The translations under genes and the position numbers were made by a program. Positions 18,764-27,693 of a stretch of 64,000 nt of DNA are shown here, one piece after another. The DNA is from Ruegeria sp. PrR005 (GTDB lineage Bacteria; Pseudomonadota; Alphaproteobacteria; Rhodobacterales; Rhodobacteraceae): assembly GCF_010500245.1 (NCBI RefSeq), contig NZ_JAAGOX010000053.1, positions 124,001-188,000 on the forward strand, written 5' to 3'. Every line of letters begins with the position of its first letter. The first letter of the stretch is position 1. The notes under the pieces were generated by a model, which did no database searches, had not been told where the DNA came from, and saw only the letters and a list, made by a program, of their open reading frames with translations.

Positions 18764-18787
18764 AATTATGGTTCGTGCAACATAATT
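18764..18787. promoter_or_regulatory. Candidate LysR operator
   Basis: AATTATG (18764-18770) and CATAATT (18781-18787) form a perfect inverted repeat with a 10-bp spacer in an A/T-rich interval 30 bp before the LysR start. This spacing fits LysR-type recognition sites. The interval 18674-18817 has no gene. Confidence 0.5.
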
Positions 18788-18817
18788 AATTTGGCAGTAT
18801 ATTAGAAAAACTTACAA

Positions 18818-19699
18818 ATGGATTGGATGAAGCTTCCCTCTCTGAACGGATTGCGTGCCTTTTCGGCAGTGGCTGCGGCGGGTAGTTTCACGCTTGCCGC
18901 CGAGCGGCTGAATGTCACTCATGCCGCTGTCAGCCAGCAGGTACGGCTGCTTGAGGACCGGTTGGGAACACCGCTGGTCAACAGGGTCGGTCGCGGGATC
19001 GAACTGACAGAGGAAGGCGCGGCGCTGGCCCGGGATCTGGAAATCGGGTTTGCCACCATCGGGCGTGGTGTCGAGCGTCTGACCGACGGATTGTCCAACC
19101 GGCCAGTCCAAATCACCATGTCTCCTGCTTTTGCGGTTGAATGGCTGTTGCCGCGCATGGCCGCGTTTCAACAGGCCAACCCCGACATCACGTTGATGCT
19201 GAACCCGACCGCTGATCTTGTCGAACTCAAGCCCGGTGGCGTTGATGTTGCGATCAGGTACCGGGACAAGCGTCGCCCCGTCGGCGATATCGAGCCGTTG
19301 TTGCTGTCTGACATGGTTCTGATAGGCGCACCCGAATTGGTTGCGGGAAGAAAACTGTCACACGCCGCCGACCTGATGGACCTGCCTTGGCTACAAGAAC
19401 TGGGAACCAACGAGGCTGCCGAGTGGCTGACCTATCATGGTGTGGTTCCTGATCGTTCGCTTGTGGTCCACCAGATGCCGGGCAACCTAATCATGAGCGC
19501 GGTAAGGCGAGGGGATGGCATCACCTTTACCAGTCGAGCGTTCTTTCAAAAGGATATCGAGGCTGGACGTATAGTCGAGCTGTTTTCAGAGAAACTGTTC
19601 GGTGTCTACTACATCGAAACGCGGCCAGGCGTCCTGCGTCCAGCGGTCAAGACCTTCGTGAATTGGCTGAAATCGCAGGCCGAAGTGGTGACGGCCTGA
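18818..19699 (+). CDS. LysR-family regulator (GcvA-like)
   Basis: The 293-residue protein begins with a LysR helix-turn-helix (GSFTLAAERLNVTHAAVSQQVRLLEDRLG, about residues 22-50) and has a periplasmic-binding-protein-like effector domain. The PSLNGLRAFSAVAAAGSF start and the VNWL ending are like GcvA-type regulators. No ribosome-binding site is evident before the ATG. The flanking GFA gene is divergent and the PhzF gene is convergent 6 bp away; the regulated target is probably the GFA/DUF1059 pair. Confidence 0.92.
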   Translation: MDWMKLPSLNGLRAFSAVAAAGSFTLAAERLNVTHAAVSQQVRLLEDRLGTPLVNRVGRGIELTEEGAALARDLEIGFATIGRGVERLTDGLSNRPVQITMSPAFAVEWLLPRMAAFQQANPDITLMLNPTADLVELKPGGVDVAIRYRDKRRPVGDIEPLLLSDMVLIGAPELVAGRKLSHAADLMDLPWLQELGTNEAAEWLTYHGVVPDRSLVVHQMPGNLIMSAVRRGDGITFTSRAFFQKDIEAGRIVELFSEKLFGVYYIETRPGVLRPAVKTFVNWLKSQAEVVTA

Positions 19700-19705
19700 T
19701 CGATG

Positions 19706-20539
19706 TCAGATTCTGCGGGCGCTGCCCGAAACGCGGACGCCTTGGCCGGGGGTGTCGCCGATCTCAACCCTGAGCAGCGAGCGGGCGCCCATATCCTCGC
19801 CCTGCACGATGTCGATCATACCGCCATGCGGCCAGCCGAGTTCGCGCAAATACCCCGCCAGTGCGGCGGCGGCGGCACCGGTTGCCGGATCCTCCAACAC
19901 ACCGCCGATGGCAAAGGCGTTGCGGCTGTGAAACCGCTGCGGGGTCTCGACCCAGAGCAGATTGATGGTGGTGAACCCGTTCAGCCGCATATAGGCGGCG
20001 CCCCGGTTCAGATCGTAGTCCATCGCTGCCAGCCGGGACCGGTCGCGCAGCGTGAGTAAAAGGTGGTCGTTGCCCGCATTGGCGACGGCAGCGGGCAGGG
20101 TGGAGTCCAGATCGCTTTCGTCGAGACCAAAGAGAGCCAAAGCGGCCTCCAGCACCTCGGCATCCACCGCGCCGCTGCGGGTGGGGGGCGAGATCAGTGC
20201 CGCCAACACCCGGTCGCCATGGCGCAGCCCTTCGACCGAGATGCCCGCATCGTTGAGCTGCAGGGCATAGGTGCCGTCGCCGAACCGCCCGGCGAGCGTT
20301 GCCCCCAAGGCAATGGTGGCATGGCCGCAAAAGGCGACCTCGCCCACCGGCGCGAAGTAACGCACCCGCCAGCCATCGCCCTGTGGCGCGGCAAAGGCGG
20401 TTTCGGAATAGCCGACCTCGGCCGCGATGCGCTGCATCTCGTCTGCGGCGGGCATCTGATCGGCGATGACCACGCCGGCGGGGTTGCCGCCCTGGGCGCC
20501 ATCGGAAAAGGCGGCGATCCGGTCCACATGTGCAGTCAT
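19706..20539 (-). CDS. PhzF-family isomerase/epimerase
   Basis: A 277-residue member of the PhzF family with the diaminopimelate-epimerase fold. GNPAGV is at 18-23, catalytic Glu 46 in YSETAF matches Glu 45 of PhzF, then FCGHATI near 70 and DPATGAAAAALAGYL in the second half. The start at 20539 has GAGGAC upstream; a frame extension of 17 codons lacks one. No phenazine gene is near, so it is a PhzF-like isomerase of unknown substrate. It follows a small membrane-protein gene by 47 bp on the same strand. Confidence 0.85.
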   Translation of the reverse strand: MTAHVDRIAAFSDGAQGGNPAGVVIADQMPAADEMQRIAAEVGYSETAFAAPQGDGWRVRYFAPVGEVAFCGHATIALGATLAGRFGDGTYALQLNDAGISVEGLRHGDRVLAALISPPTRSGAVDAEVLEAALALFGLDESDLDSTLPAAVANAGNDHLLLTLRDRSRLAAMDYDLNRGAAYMRLNGFTTINLLWVETPQRFHSRNAFAIGGVLEDPATGAAAAALAGYLRELGWPHGGMIDIVQGEDMGARSLLRVEIGDTPGQGVRVSGSARRI

Positions 20540-20586
20540 GTCAAGTCCTCTTGTGGGAGTGTCGCCCCAACATGGGCTTGGTGCCG

Positions 20587-20778
20587 TCAAGGTGCCAGAT
20601 CGTTTTTCACACTGACAGCAACCATTGGCGTATCGGTCAGGAGGGAACTGTTCGGCATGTGCGGCGCTTCGGCCCGAATGCTGCTGGGTACAATGTAAAA
20701 GGCGGCTGTCATCACTCCCGCAGAGAAAGTGGAACTTGCGGCGATGAAGGTGACGGTCTGGATCAGGACGCGGAACAT
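20587..20778 (-). CDS. Small putative membrane or secreted protein
   Basis: A 63-residue frame with typical G/C third positions and GGAG 9 bp before the ATG. The first 30 residues are hydrophobic (VLIQTVTFIAASSTFSAGVM), suggesting a membrane anchor or signal peptide; the remainder is short and polar. It lies between the flavin/PNPOx-like gene and phzF-like gene on the same strand, so all may be co-transcribed. I do not recognise the family. Confidence 0.5.
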   Translation of the reverse strand: MFRVLIQTVTFIAASSTFSAGVMTAAFYIVPSSIRAEAPHMPNSSLLTDTPMVAVSVKNDLAP

Positions 20779-20832
20779 GTCAGTTTACTCCATTGAATGA
20801 AGGGGGAAGGTCTTGCGGGTAATGTGACCGGT

Positions 20833-21453
20833 CTACAAAGACCGGGAGAGTTGTTCTTTTAGCCGGGCATTCTCGGCTCTGAGTTGCGCCAGTTCGGCGC
20901 CAAGAGCGTTCAAATGCGGGGCCAGTTCGGTCTCGGTATAGCGGGGTGTGATGTGCTGGGGACAGTTCCAGTCCAGCCCCTCGACCGCGATGATGGCGGC
21001 ACGTTCGGCCGGGTGGTTCTGCCTCTCGGGCAGCAAACTGGCGGCGGCCTCGGCGCCTTCGGTGAATGTCATCCGGCCGAGGATCTTCAGCCGCCGCTGG
21101 TTGGCGTAGTCCATCAGGATCAGCGCTACCCGGTCATTGCCGTCCAGATTGCCGCGCGAGATATACTGGCGGTTGCCCGACAGATCGGCATAGCCGATGG
21201 TGCGTGGCCCCAGCACCCGCAGGAACCCGGCAGGCCCACCGCGATACTGAACGTAGGGCCAGCCGGTCTCGGACACGGTGGCCTGATAGAACCCGTCCCG
21301 CGCCTCGATGAATGCCTGTTCGGCAGGCCCGATCTCATGCCCCTGCTGCGGACCGCCCTCGATGAACTTGGCATAGCTGCGGGCGGAACCCATCCGCTGT
21401 TGATGGGCGAGGACGGTAGGGGTGAAGGTCAACTGGGAAAAAGCGCGGGGCAT
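20833..21453 (-). CDS. Pyridoxamine 5'-phosphate oxidase-family flavoprotein
   Basis: This 206-residue split-barrel protein shows GWPYVQYRGGPAGFLRVLGP and ISRGNLDGNDRVALILMDYANQRRLKILGR, the flavin-binding strands of the PNPOx-like family. The last 30 residues (LGAELAQLRAENARLKEQL) form a predicted coiled coil with leucine spacing, useful for dimerisation. The ATG has GGAGATACC before it. It is 14 bp downstream of the DUF1348 gene and shares its TetR-type operators. Such proteins often bind FMN or F420-like cofactors in stress responses; role not shown. Confidence 0.85.
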   Translation of the reverse strand: MPRAFSQLTFTPTVLAHQQRMGSARSYAKFIEGGPQQGHEIGPAEQAFIEARDGFYQATVSETGWPYVQYRGGPAGFLRVLGPRTIGYADLSGNRQYISRGNLDGNDRVALILMDYANQRRLKILGRMTFTEGAEAAASLLPERQNHPAERAAIIAVEGLDWNCPQHITPRYTETELAPHLNALGAELAQLRAENARLKEQLSRSL

Positions 21454-21467
21454 GGTGGTATCTCCGT

Positions 21468-21932
21468 TCAGAGGCCAAGCTCGGTCAGGCCGGGATGGCC
21501 TTTGGGGCGGGGCCCGAGGGGCCAGTGAAACAGGCGCTCATCCTCGGTGATGGGCAGGTCGTTCAGCGAAGTGTGGCGGGCAGACATGCGGCCATCATCG
21601 TCGAACTCCCAGTTCTCGTTTCCGTAGGAGCGGAACCAGTTGCCGCTGTCGTCGTGCCATTCGTAGGCATAGCGCACCGCGATGCGGTTGCCGGACCAGG
21701 CCCACAGCTCCTTGATCAGGCGATAATCCAGCTCCTTGTCCCATTTGCGGGTCAGAAAGGCATGGATGTCGTCGTGACCGGTGACGAATTCGGCGCGGTT
21801 GCGCCAGCGGCTGTCGCCGGAATAGGCGGGCGTCACCACATCGGCGCTGCGGCTGTTCCAGCCGTTTTCGGCCAGGCGCACTTTTTCAGCGGCGGTTTCG
21901 GCGGTGAAGGGGGGCAGTGGGGGGCGTGTCAT
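21468..21932 (-). CDS. DUF1348 (SnoaL/NTF2-like) protein
   Basis: A 154-residue protein of the DUF1348 group with an NTF2-like cone fold. The diagnostic strands are [20 protein letters not shown], the helix [12 protein letters not shown], and [24 protein letters not shown]. It may be an isomerase-type or binding protein; function is not established. It is the first full-length gene of an operon with the PNPOx-like protein, and three TACCGATC-type half-palindromes lie between it and the divergent tetR gene. Confidence 0.85.
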   Translation of the reverse strand: MTRPPLPPFTAETAAEKVRLAENGWNSRSADVVTPAYSGDSRWRNRAEFVTGHDDIHAFLTRKWDKELDYRLIKELWAWSGNRIAVRYAYEWHDDSGNWFRSYGNENWEFDDDGRMSARHTSLNDLPITEDERLFHWPLGPRPKGHPGLTELGL

Positions 21933-21947
21933 TGGGGGTATCCCGTG

Positions 21948-22031
21948 TCAGGCGATGGAAGCGGCCAGAATTGCCAGCGTCAGAAGCAGGGGAACATGTC
22001 TTGGCGGGAAAAGGGCATAGCGGCGTCGCAT
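21948..22031 (-). CDS. Possible 27-residue hydrophobic peptide
   Basis: A short frame, MRRRYALFPPRHVPLLLTLAILAASIA in two pieces (MRRRYALFPPRHV then PLLLTLAILAASIA), starts 8 bp after AAGGA and ends 16 bp before the DUF1348 gene. A basic start and a single hydrophobic helix suggest a mini membrane protein, perhaps a remnant of a DUF2798-like protein. Real translation is uncertain. Confidence 0.3.
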   Translation of the reverse strand: MRRRYALFPPRHVPLLLTLAILAASIA

Positions 22032-22049
22032 GGCGAAGATCCTTGGGTG

Positions 22050-22090
22050 TACCGATCTGTTAACTGATCCTCAAAGTGTACTGGTCGGTA
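22050..22090. promoter_or_regulatory. TetR operator candidates upstream of the DUF1348 operon
   Basis: TACCGATCTGTT (22050-22061) and TACTGGTCGGTA (22079-22090) are near-palindromes. The second, read on the minus strand, is TACCGACCAGTA and differs by one base from the site at 22209. They lie between the divergent operons and are good candidates for the TetR protein encoded at 22236. Confidence 0.6.
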
Positions 22091-22208
22091 AACTTTTGCA
22101 AGTCCTTTTGTTCAGATTTCTTTGCGGCAGGGGACGTGGCGGAAAAACTTCATTTCGTGACAAATGGTTACCGGTGGTGATTTGCACATCGCGACCTTCG
22201 TGTTTATG

Positions 22209-22220
22209 TACCGATCAGTA
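22209..22220. promoter_or_regulatory. TetR operator candidate upstream of tetR
   Basis: TACCGATCAGTA lies 15 bp before the tetR start codon, so binding there would block its own expression. It matches the two sites at 22050-22090. The rest of 21933-22235 apart from the small frame at 21948 shows no gene. Confidence 0.65.
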
Positions 22221-22235
22221 ACCCAAGGACGAATC

Positions 22236-22802
22236 ATGCGGCCCAACAAGAAAGACGAACTGGTGCGAAAGGCCCTGACGGTGTTCTACCGTGATGGGTT
22301 TCATGCCACTGGTATGGACAAGCTGGTGGCCGAGACCGGGGTGTCGAAGACCTCGATGTACAAGCATTTTCGCACCAAGGAGGAGTTGATCGTCGCGGTG
22401 CTGAAACTGCGCGACGAGAGCTTTCGCGAGTGGTTCGAAAGGCGGGTGGACGAACTGGCCGATACGCCTGCCGACAAGATCCTGGCGAGTTTCGACGCGC
22501 TTGGTGAATGGTTCGAGGAAGACAGCTATCGGGGCTGCATGTTCATCAACGCGGGCGCCGAATTCAATTGCAAGGATGATCCGATCCGGCAGGAGGCCGC
22601 GCATCACAAACAGGTCCTGCTGGATTACTTCACCAATCTGGCCCGGCAGGCCGGCGCCCGCGACCCCGAGTTATTGGGATGCCGGATCCTGTTGCTGAAG
22701 GAGGGGGCGATCGTCACCTCCTCGCTCTTGGGCACAGCGCAGCCCGCTTGCGACGCCAAGGAGACGGCGCGCATCTTGCTGGATGAGGCGTTGAAAGGGT
22801 AG
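22236..22802 (+). CDS. TetR-family regulator
   Basis: A 188-residue TetR protein. The helix-turn-helix is GMDKLVAETGVSKTSMYKHFRTKEELI (about residues 27-53); the C-terminal domain is the TetR_C type seen in AcuR/NemR-like regulators, with Cys residues in RGCMFINAGAEFNCKDD and LLGCRIL. Several cysteines in the ligand domain could sense electrophiles, as in NemR. The ATG at 22236 is preceded by AAGGA; the frame upstream contains the operator. It is divergent from the DUF1348/PNPOx genes and probably represses them. Confidence 0.9.
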   Translation: MRPNKKDELVRKALTVFYRDGFHATGMDKLVAETGVSKTSMYKHFRTKEELIVAVLKLRDESFREWFERRVDELADTPADKILASFDALGEWFEEDSYRGCMFINAGAEFNCKDDPIRQEAAHHKQVLLDYFTNLARQAGARDPELLGCRILLLKEGAIVTSSLLGTAQPACDAKETARILLDEALKG

Positions 22803-22823
22803 GGCGCGGGTGCCCCCGCGCCC
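22802..22823. terminator. Hairpin between convergent tetR and FadB-type genes
   Basis: GGGCGCGGG (22802-22810) and CCCGCGCCC (22815-22823) pair perfectly over a 4-base loop in the 27-bp gap between convergent genes. No T-run follows on either strand, so it is a plausible but non-canonical bidirectional terminator. Confidence 0.5.
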
Positions 22824-22829
22824 AAGGGG

Positions 22830-24974
22830 TCAGGCCAGGGCGCGGCCCTCGGCCACGTGTTTCCTCAGGATCTCGGGCGGCGCGAACCGGTCTCCGTATT
22901 TGCCCGCCAGTTCCTCGCACCGGGCCAGGAACCGGGCCGGGCCATAGGTGTTGACGTACTGGATGTACCCGCCGGTATGAATCGGCGCGCCGATCCCCAG
23001 GATCGAGCCGATATTGCCATCCTCGACCGTGCGCAGCACGCCTTCCTCCAGACAGCGCAGGCTTTCCAGAACGGCGCGGAACAGGATGCGGTCCTTGATA
23101 TCCGCATCAGGGATATCTGCCCCCTCCTTACGCCAGGCGGTCAGCCCCGGCCAGATCGTCTTGCCCTGATTGTCATAGTCGTAGAACCCCTTGCCCGTGG
23201 CGCGGCCATGGCGGCCGTGCTGGCTGATCATTTCGGCCAGCATGGCGCGGGCGGCGGGATTCTGTTCCTTGTCAGGGTCCAAAAGGCCCATTTCCACCTG
23301 GGTGTTGTAGATGTCGGTCACCAGCTTGATCTGCACCTCGTCGAGCAGCGACAGCATGCCGGTGGGCATGCCGGTGAGGCGCGACAGGTTGTCGACGCGC
23401 ACCGGGTCATGCCCCTCGGCCACCAGTTCCACCGCCTCGATGATCTTGGTTCCGATGGTGCGCGAGGTGTAAAAGCCGGTGCTGTCACCCACGATGATCG
23501 GGGTCTTGCGGATCTGGCGGGCAAAGTCGAAGGCGCGCGCCAGCGTCTCGTCCGAGGTCTTCTCGCCCGCGATGATCTCCAATAGCGGCATCTTGTCGAC
23601 GGGTGAAAAGAAATGCAGGCCGACGAAATTCTCGGGCCGCGCGGCGCCCGTGGCCAGCCGGGTGATCGGCAGGGTCGAGGTGTTGGACCCCCAGATGCCA
23701 TTTTCGGCCAACAGCGTCTCATGCTCGGCCAGCACCGCATCCTTGATGTCGATCTTTTCGAACACAGCCTCGATGATCAGGTCGCAGCCTTTCAGGTCGT
23801 CGGCCTTGTTGGTCGGGGTGATCAAGGCCAGCACCGCCTCGCGCTCCCCGGCGCTCATCCGGCCCTGTTTCATCCGCTTGTCCAAGAGAGTGGCGGTATA
23901 GGCCTTGCCGCGCTCGGCAGCTTCCATCGTCTGGTCCTTGAGCACCACGGGCAGCCCTGCCGTGGCCGCGGAAAAGGCGATGCCCTGTCCCATCATGCCG
24001 GCGCCCAGGATGCCAAGGCGCTGCACCTTGGAGGGCGGAACGCCTTTCGGCCGGCTGGCGCCGCCATTGACCTTGTTCATGCCAAAAAACAGCGTCTCGA
24101 TCATGTTCTTGGTGCTGGCAAGCGGGGTCAGCGACACGAAACGGCGGCTTTCATACCGGGTCGCAGTGTCGAAATCGACCTTGCCCGCTGCCTCGGTCAT
24201 GATGTCGAGGATACGCGCGGGCGCAGGCATCAGCCCGCGCGTCTTTTTGTAGAGCATCGCGGCGGCACCCGCGATGCGGGTCATGTTATGCGGCGCGGAC
24301 GATGGTCCGCCGGGGATCTTGTAGCCCTTGGTATCCCAGGGCTGGGTCACCGCCGCCGCATCCCCCTGCACCGACAGGATAAATTCCTTGGCGCGGGTCA
24401 GGAGTTGATCAGCAGGCACCACCTCGTGGATCAGCCCGGCCTTCAGCGCCTTGTCGGGCGACACCTGCCGCCCTTCGAGCAGGAATGGCATCGCGCCTTC
24501 CAGACCCAGCATCCAGGTCAGGCGCACGACGCCGCCGCCGCCGGGCAACAGGCCCAGCGTGACCTCGGGCAGGCCGATCTTGGTTTTCGGATTGTCGGCG
24601 GCGATACGATGATTGCAGGCCAGACAGATCTCGAACCCGCCACCCAGAGCCGCGCCGTTGATCGCGGCGACATGGGGCACCGGCTGCTTCTCCATCCGGC
24701 GCATCACGGCCTTGGTCGCCTCGACCGATTGAAACAGCGCCTCGACCCCGTCGGGCTCGATGCTTTTCAGCATCTTCAAATCGCCCCCGGCAAAGAAAGT
24801 GTCCTTGGCCGAGGTCCAGATCACGCCTTTCAGCTCCGGTTCCGCCTCAAGCCGGTCCATGGTCGCGGCAAAGAGCGGCCAGAACTCGGCATTCATCGCG
24901 TTGACCGGCCCGTCCATGTCCATGGTCACGGTGACGATGCCATCGGCATCCTTTGTGTAGTGAAAGTCACCCAT
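22830..24974 (-). CDS. Fatty acid oxidation complex alpha subunit (enoyl-CoA hydratase/3-hydroxyacyl-CoA dehydrogenase)
   Basis: A 714-residue two-enzyme protein. Residues 1 to about 190 are an enoyl-CoA hydratase domain (AALGGGFEICLACNHRIA and the Glu-bearing GLPEVTLGLLPGGGG). After a linker, the NAD-binding domain begins with LGILGAGMMGQGIA near 317 and the C-terminal 3-hydroxyacyl-CoA dehydrogenase domains follow (LHFFSPVDKMPLLEII, GDSTGFYTSR). It performs steps two and three of beta-oxidation in the cytoplasm and presumably complexes with the thiolase encoded 12 bp upstream. Confidence 0.95.
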   Translation of the reverse strand: MGDFHYTKDADGIVTVTMDMDGPVNAMNAEFWPLFAATMDRLEAEPELKGVIWTSAKDTFFAGGDLKMLKSIEPDGVEALFQSVEATKAVMRRMEKQPVPHVAAINGAALGGGFEICLACNHRIAADNPKTKIGLPEVTLGLLPGGGGVVRLTWMLGLEGAMPFLLEGRQVSPDKALKAGLIHEVVPADQLLTRAKEFILSVQGDAAAVTQPWDTKGYKIPGGPSSAPHNMTRIAGAAAMLYKKTRGLMPAPARILDIMTEAAGKVDFDTATRYESRRFVSLTPLASTKNMIETLFFGMNKVNGGASRPKGVPPSKVQRLGILGAGMMGQGIAFSAATAGLPVVLKDQTMEAAERGKAYTATLLDKRMKQGRMSAGEREAVLALITPTNKADDLKGCDLIIEAVFEKIDIKDAVLAEHETLLAENGIWGSNTSTLPITRLATGAARPENFVGLHFFSPVDKMPLLEIIAGEKTSDETLARAFDFARQIRKTPIIVGDSTGFYTSRTIGTKIIEAVELVAEGHDPVRVDNLSRLTGMPTGMLSLLDEVQIKLVTDIYNTQVEMGLLDPDKEQNPAARAMLAEMISQHGRHGRATGKGFYDYDNQGKTIWPGLTAWRKEGADIPDADIKDRILFRAVLESLRCLEEGVLRTVEDGNIGSILGIGAPIHTGGYIQYVNTYGPARFLARCEELAGKYGDRFAPPEILRKHVAEGRALA

Positions 24975-24986
24975 TCTGCCGCTCCC

Positions 24987-26195
<1,209 letters not shown>

Positions 26196-26292
26196 GACCA
26201 TTCCTCCTGAAGGTTTGGCGACAGCCTAGGGGTGGGGGTGGGCGGAACACAATGATCTGGCCGTGCAGAAAAATAGACATTAAGTGACAGGT

Positions 26293-27288
26293 ATGGCGGT
26301 CACGATCCCGGCGGCGATTGTCGCCAACATCCTCGAAGGCGCGGTGGCGCGCGGTGCCGATCCGGCGGGTATTCTGGCGCGTGCGGGGCTGCCGGGTGTT
26401 GTCGGTGCGCTGGAGGCGCCCGATTTCGTGCGTCTGGTGCGCGCGGTGACACTGACACTGGATGACGAACTGGCCGGATTGCAGCAGCGCCCGCAGCGGG
26501 TGGGGACACATGCGATCATGGCCGCCCATGTCAGCCATGCCGACACGCTGGGTGAGGCCTATGCCCGTGCGGCTACTTTCATGGACCTGATGGATAACTC
26601 CTTTCGCTATTCGCTGCGGGAGAACGGTGCCAACCTGCTGTTCGAGATGACGCGCATTCCGGGGCGCGAGGTACTCAATAACGCGGCGGTCGAGATGGTG
26701 CTGGTCTTGGTCAGCCGGATGCTGGCCTGGATGGTGGGCAATCGTGGCGCGATCAATGGCGCGTGGTTCGACTATCCCGCACCGGGTCATGCGTCGGCAT
26801 ATCGCGCCATGTTCCATCGGGCGCCGATGCAGTTTGGGCAGACAGGCAGCGGCATCGCGATCCCGCTTTCGCTGTGCCGTCTGCCGGTCCTGCGGACCGA
26901 GGAGCAGGCCGCCGCCTATGCCCGGCGCACGCCGCTTGATGCGTTCCTGCCGCAAGATGGCACCGCTGGTCTGCCGCTGGAGGTCGCTGTTGCAGTCGAG
27001 ACCCTGCTGAGCGCCGATGGGACCTTGCCGGATATGGCGCTGATCGCGGCCACGCTGGGTATCGCGCCGCATACACTGCGCCGCCGTCTGAAACGCGACG
27101 GGGTCGATTACTCCGACATCCGCAAGCAGGTCCGGCGCGACATGGCCGTCAGGCTGCTGACAACAACCGACGCCGCGGTCGAAGAGATCGCCGAACGCAC
27201 CGGGTTCAGCGAGGCCAGCGCCTTTATCCGCGCCTTTCGCAGCTGGACCGGGCTGACACCTCGCGCCTACCGGGTTTCTGAGTTCTGA
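26293..27288 (+). CDS. AraC-family regulator with N-terminal ligand domain
   Basis: A 331-residue regulator. The first 200 residues form the arabinose-binding-like domain found in OruR-type regulators, and the C-terminal 80 residues hold two helix-turn-helix units (DMALIAATLGIAPHTLRRRLKRDGVDY and VEEIAERTGFSEASAFIRAFRSWTGLTPRAYR). I start it at the ATG 26293; a GTG at 26284 is in frame and neither has a clear ribosome-binding site. It is divergent from the fadA/FadB-type operon, so fatty-acid or acyl-CoA control is likely. That link is inferred. Confidence 0.88.
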   Translation: MAVTIPAAIVANILEGAVARGADPAGILARAGLPGVVGALEAPDFVRLVRAVTLTLDDELAGLQQRPQRVGTHAIMAAHVSHADTLGEAYARAATFMDLMDNSFRYSLRENGANLLFEMTRIPGREVLNNAAVEMVLVLVSRMLAWMVGNRGAINGAWFDYPAPGHASAYRAMFHRAPMQFGQTGSGIAIPLSLCRLPVLRTEEQAAAYARRTPLDAFLPQDGTAGLPLEVAVAVETLLSADGTLPDMALIAATLGIAPHTLRRRLKRDGVDYSDIRKQVRRDMAVRLLTTTDAAVEEIAERTGFSEASAFIRAFRSWTGLTPRAYRVSEF

Positions 27289-27306
27289 TCCGGCGGTTGC
27301 CCGGCC

Positions 27307-27639
27307 TTACTCGGTGCCGCAGAACAGCGAATAGAGCAGGCCGATCAGCTGTTCGGTATTGGTGTCCGACAACGAGTAGAAAACGGTCTTGCCTTCGCGG
27401 CGGGTAGAAACCAGCCCCTCTTCGCGCAGCCGGGCCAGCATCTGGCTGACGGCCGCCTGCCGGATGTCCAGCAGGTTTTCCAGTTGGCCCACGGATTTTT
27501 CGCCCGCCCCAAGGTGACACAAGATCATTAATCGCCCTTCGTGGGCGAGTGTCTTGAGAAAGGCGGCGGCATGTGCCGCGCGGCTTTCCATGTCTTGTGG
27601 TATCGCGGGTTTGATGAGTTGCGGGGTACTGAGCGTCAC
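27307..27639 (-). CDS. ArsR-family regulator, SqrR/BigR-like persulfide sensor candidate
   Basis: A 110-residue winged-helix protein (GEKSVGQLENLLDIRQAAVSQMLARLREEGLVSTRREGKTVFY). It has exactly two cysteines, Cys 41 in MILCHL and Cys 107 in SLFCGTE, the same residues at the same numbers that form the tetrasulfide link in Rhodobacter SqrR as I recall them. It lacks the ELCVCDL metal motif of ArsR/SmtB metal sensors. GTG start at 27639 with AGGA upstream. No sulfide quinone reductase gene is adjacent; its neighbours are an AraC gene (convergent) and an enolase-superfamily gene. Confidence 0.85.
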   Translation of the reverse strand: MTLSTPQLIKPAIPQDMESRAAHAAAFLKTLAHEGRLMILCHLGAGEKSVGQLENLLDIRQAAVSQMLARLREEGLVSTRREGKTVFYSLSDTNTEQLIGLLYSLFCGTE

Positions 27640-27693
27640 GCCAATGGTCCTGTTGTATAACGGCGATAATATGCATCAAGGACCGGCAGGCTG

